64,000 nucleotides of DNA. It comes from Ascarosepion bandense (taxonomy: Eukaryota > Mollusca > Cephalopoda > Sepiida > Sepiidae). The translations under genes and the position numbers were made by a program. Below are positions 63,431-64,000 of this stretch, in pieces. The notes under the pieces were generated by a model. The model searched no databases and had not been told where the DNA came from. It was given only the letters and a program-made list of their open reading frames with translations. The stretch lies in the NCBI GenBank assembly GCA_037127315.1, contig JBBBDQ010001294.1, positions 1,089,001-1,153,000 on the forward strand, read 5' to 3'. Numbering within the stretch: the stretch's first letter is position 1; each line of letters starts with the position of its first letter.

Positions 63431-64000
63431 CAGAAGCAATTGCTAACATATACATGGAATCCTTCAAGGAAATAGCATTAGACTCCACATCACTAAAGCC
63501 AACTCTATGACTGAGTTATGCAGATGACACTTCCATACTCTGGCCACACCAGTAAGAGATCCAACTACTACTGGACCATATGAACAATATTTTTGTCAAT
63601 ACAGAAAGAGTAAAAAACAACAAACTAGAATTCCTTGTTGCATTAATATCTTGAACAGAGAATAGGTTCAAGATGTCCATATACCACAAGCCAACATTTA
63701 CCAGACAGTACCTAAACTTCAACTCCAACCACCTATACAGTGTAAAGAAAGGGATAGTCTGTTGCCTACAACATTGAGCAAAAGTCATAAATGGTGATCC
63801 AGGGATACATGAACAAGAAATGGGCAATATAAGAAGTACCCTACAACCTAACAACTACCCTGGGTATATGACAGCAGCTTGGAGAAACTAGAAGGGTGCA
63901 AGGGTCCTCAGAATACAGCCTTGGTCTTCCTACCATATGTGAAGGGATTATCAGAAAAAATACTAAAGATCTGTGGTCAATATAATATCAGGACAACATT
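63430..64000 (+). pseudogene. Penelope-like reverse transcriptase relic, continues past window end
   Basis: Plus frame with stops: IANIYMESFKEIALDSTSLK, LSYADDTSILWPH (catalytic Y-x-D-D at 63516-63527), NNKLEFLVALIS, RFKMSIYHKPTFTRQYLNFN, NHLYSVKKGIVCCLQH, NNYPGYMTAAW, then a decayed LPYVKGL. This order is the RT palm/thumb of Penelope-like elements. At least five in-frame stops. Confidence 0.8.

Noticed and set aside
63516..63854. 112-codon minus frame at the window end
   Set aside because: Antisense of the Penelope-like RT relic, whose plus-strand blocks are recognisable.

Overview
This window is eukaryotic, AT-rich, repeat-dominated intergenic DNA from an animal. No operons, no ribosomal or cellular tRNA genes and no intact host gene can be seen. 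Almost every open frame longer than 60 codons is either part of a decayed transposable element or a chance frame in low-complexity sequence. The repeat mix (abundant tRNA-derived SINEs, an RTE-like LINE with a (GAA)n tail, a CR1/Jockey-like LINE, Penelope-like elements, mariner, and a fragment resembling a dispersed repeat I associate with squid and octopus near 37.1 kb) suggests a marine invertebrate, most likely a cephalopod mollusc. That placement is inference, not proof.

Recurrent families, with names used only here. RTE-like: decayed LINE copies whose last domain ends in a conserved C-terminal block and a (GAA)n tail. LINE-A: a CR1/Jockey-like LINE whose 3' end reads towards GATTAAAAA and whose 3' UTR carries a ~145 bp unit that can be tandemly amplified. 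SINE1: a ~300 bp tRNA-derived SINE with A and B boxes, a CATGTCTC/GAGACATG hairpin and a (CTGA)n end, about 18 copies. SINE2: a second tRNA-derived SINE of ~310 bp. SINE3: a short tRNA-like repeat. Also present are three Helitron-like elements (5' TC, 3' CTAG/CTAA, A|T insertion site), a piggyBac-like MITE with TTAA duplications, two solo LTRs with 5 bp target duplications, two mariner relics and three Penelope/GIY-YIG relics.

Layout. 0-5 kb: LINE-A, SINE2 and RTE relics, a 36 bp minisatellite and a young RTE 3' end. 5-12 kb: Helitron 1, LINE-A tails with amplified 145 bp units and the longest LINE-A RT relic (8.6-10.2 kb). 12-24 kb: SINEs, LINE-A and RTE pieces, mariner relic 1 and short tandem duplications. 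24-29 kb: Helitron 2, the longest RTE copy (24.4-26.75 kb) carrying a solo LTR and a cluster of hairpin-forming insertions. 29-36 kb: a 33 bp minisatellite split by a solo LTR, a composite inverted/direct duplication, a 103 bp tandem array, LINE-A tail trimer and the second young RTE end. 36-48 kb: Helitron 3 inside an RTE copy, SINEs and many AT-rich minisatellites. 48-54 kb: a GIY-YIG relic, an RTE copy with 5' inversion and a GC-rich candidate exon. 54-58.3 kb: a 116 bp satellite and an RTE copy carrying nested SINE2, SINE1 and piggyBac-like insertions. 58.3-64 kb: microsatellites, a long-TIR element, SINE2, Penelope relics and mariner relic 2.

Nothing here supports a new multi-gene system. 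The most unusual signal is structural: many perfect or near-perfect local inverted repeats with short loops, several placed inside recognisable LINE sequence where they replace or interrupt the expected text, which looks like templated insertion by strand switching.
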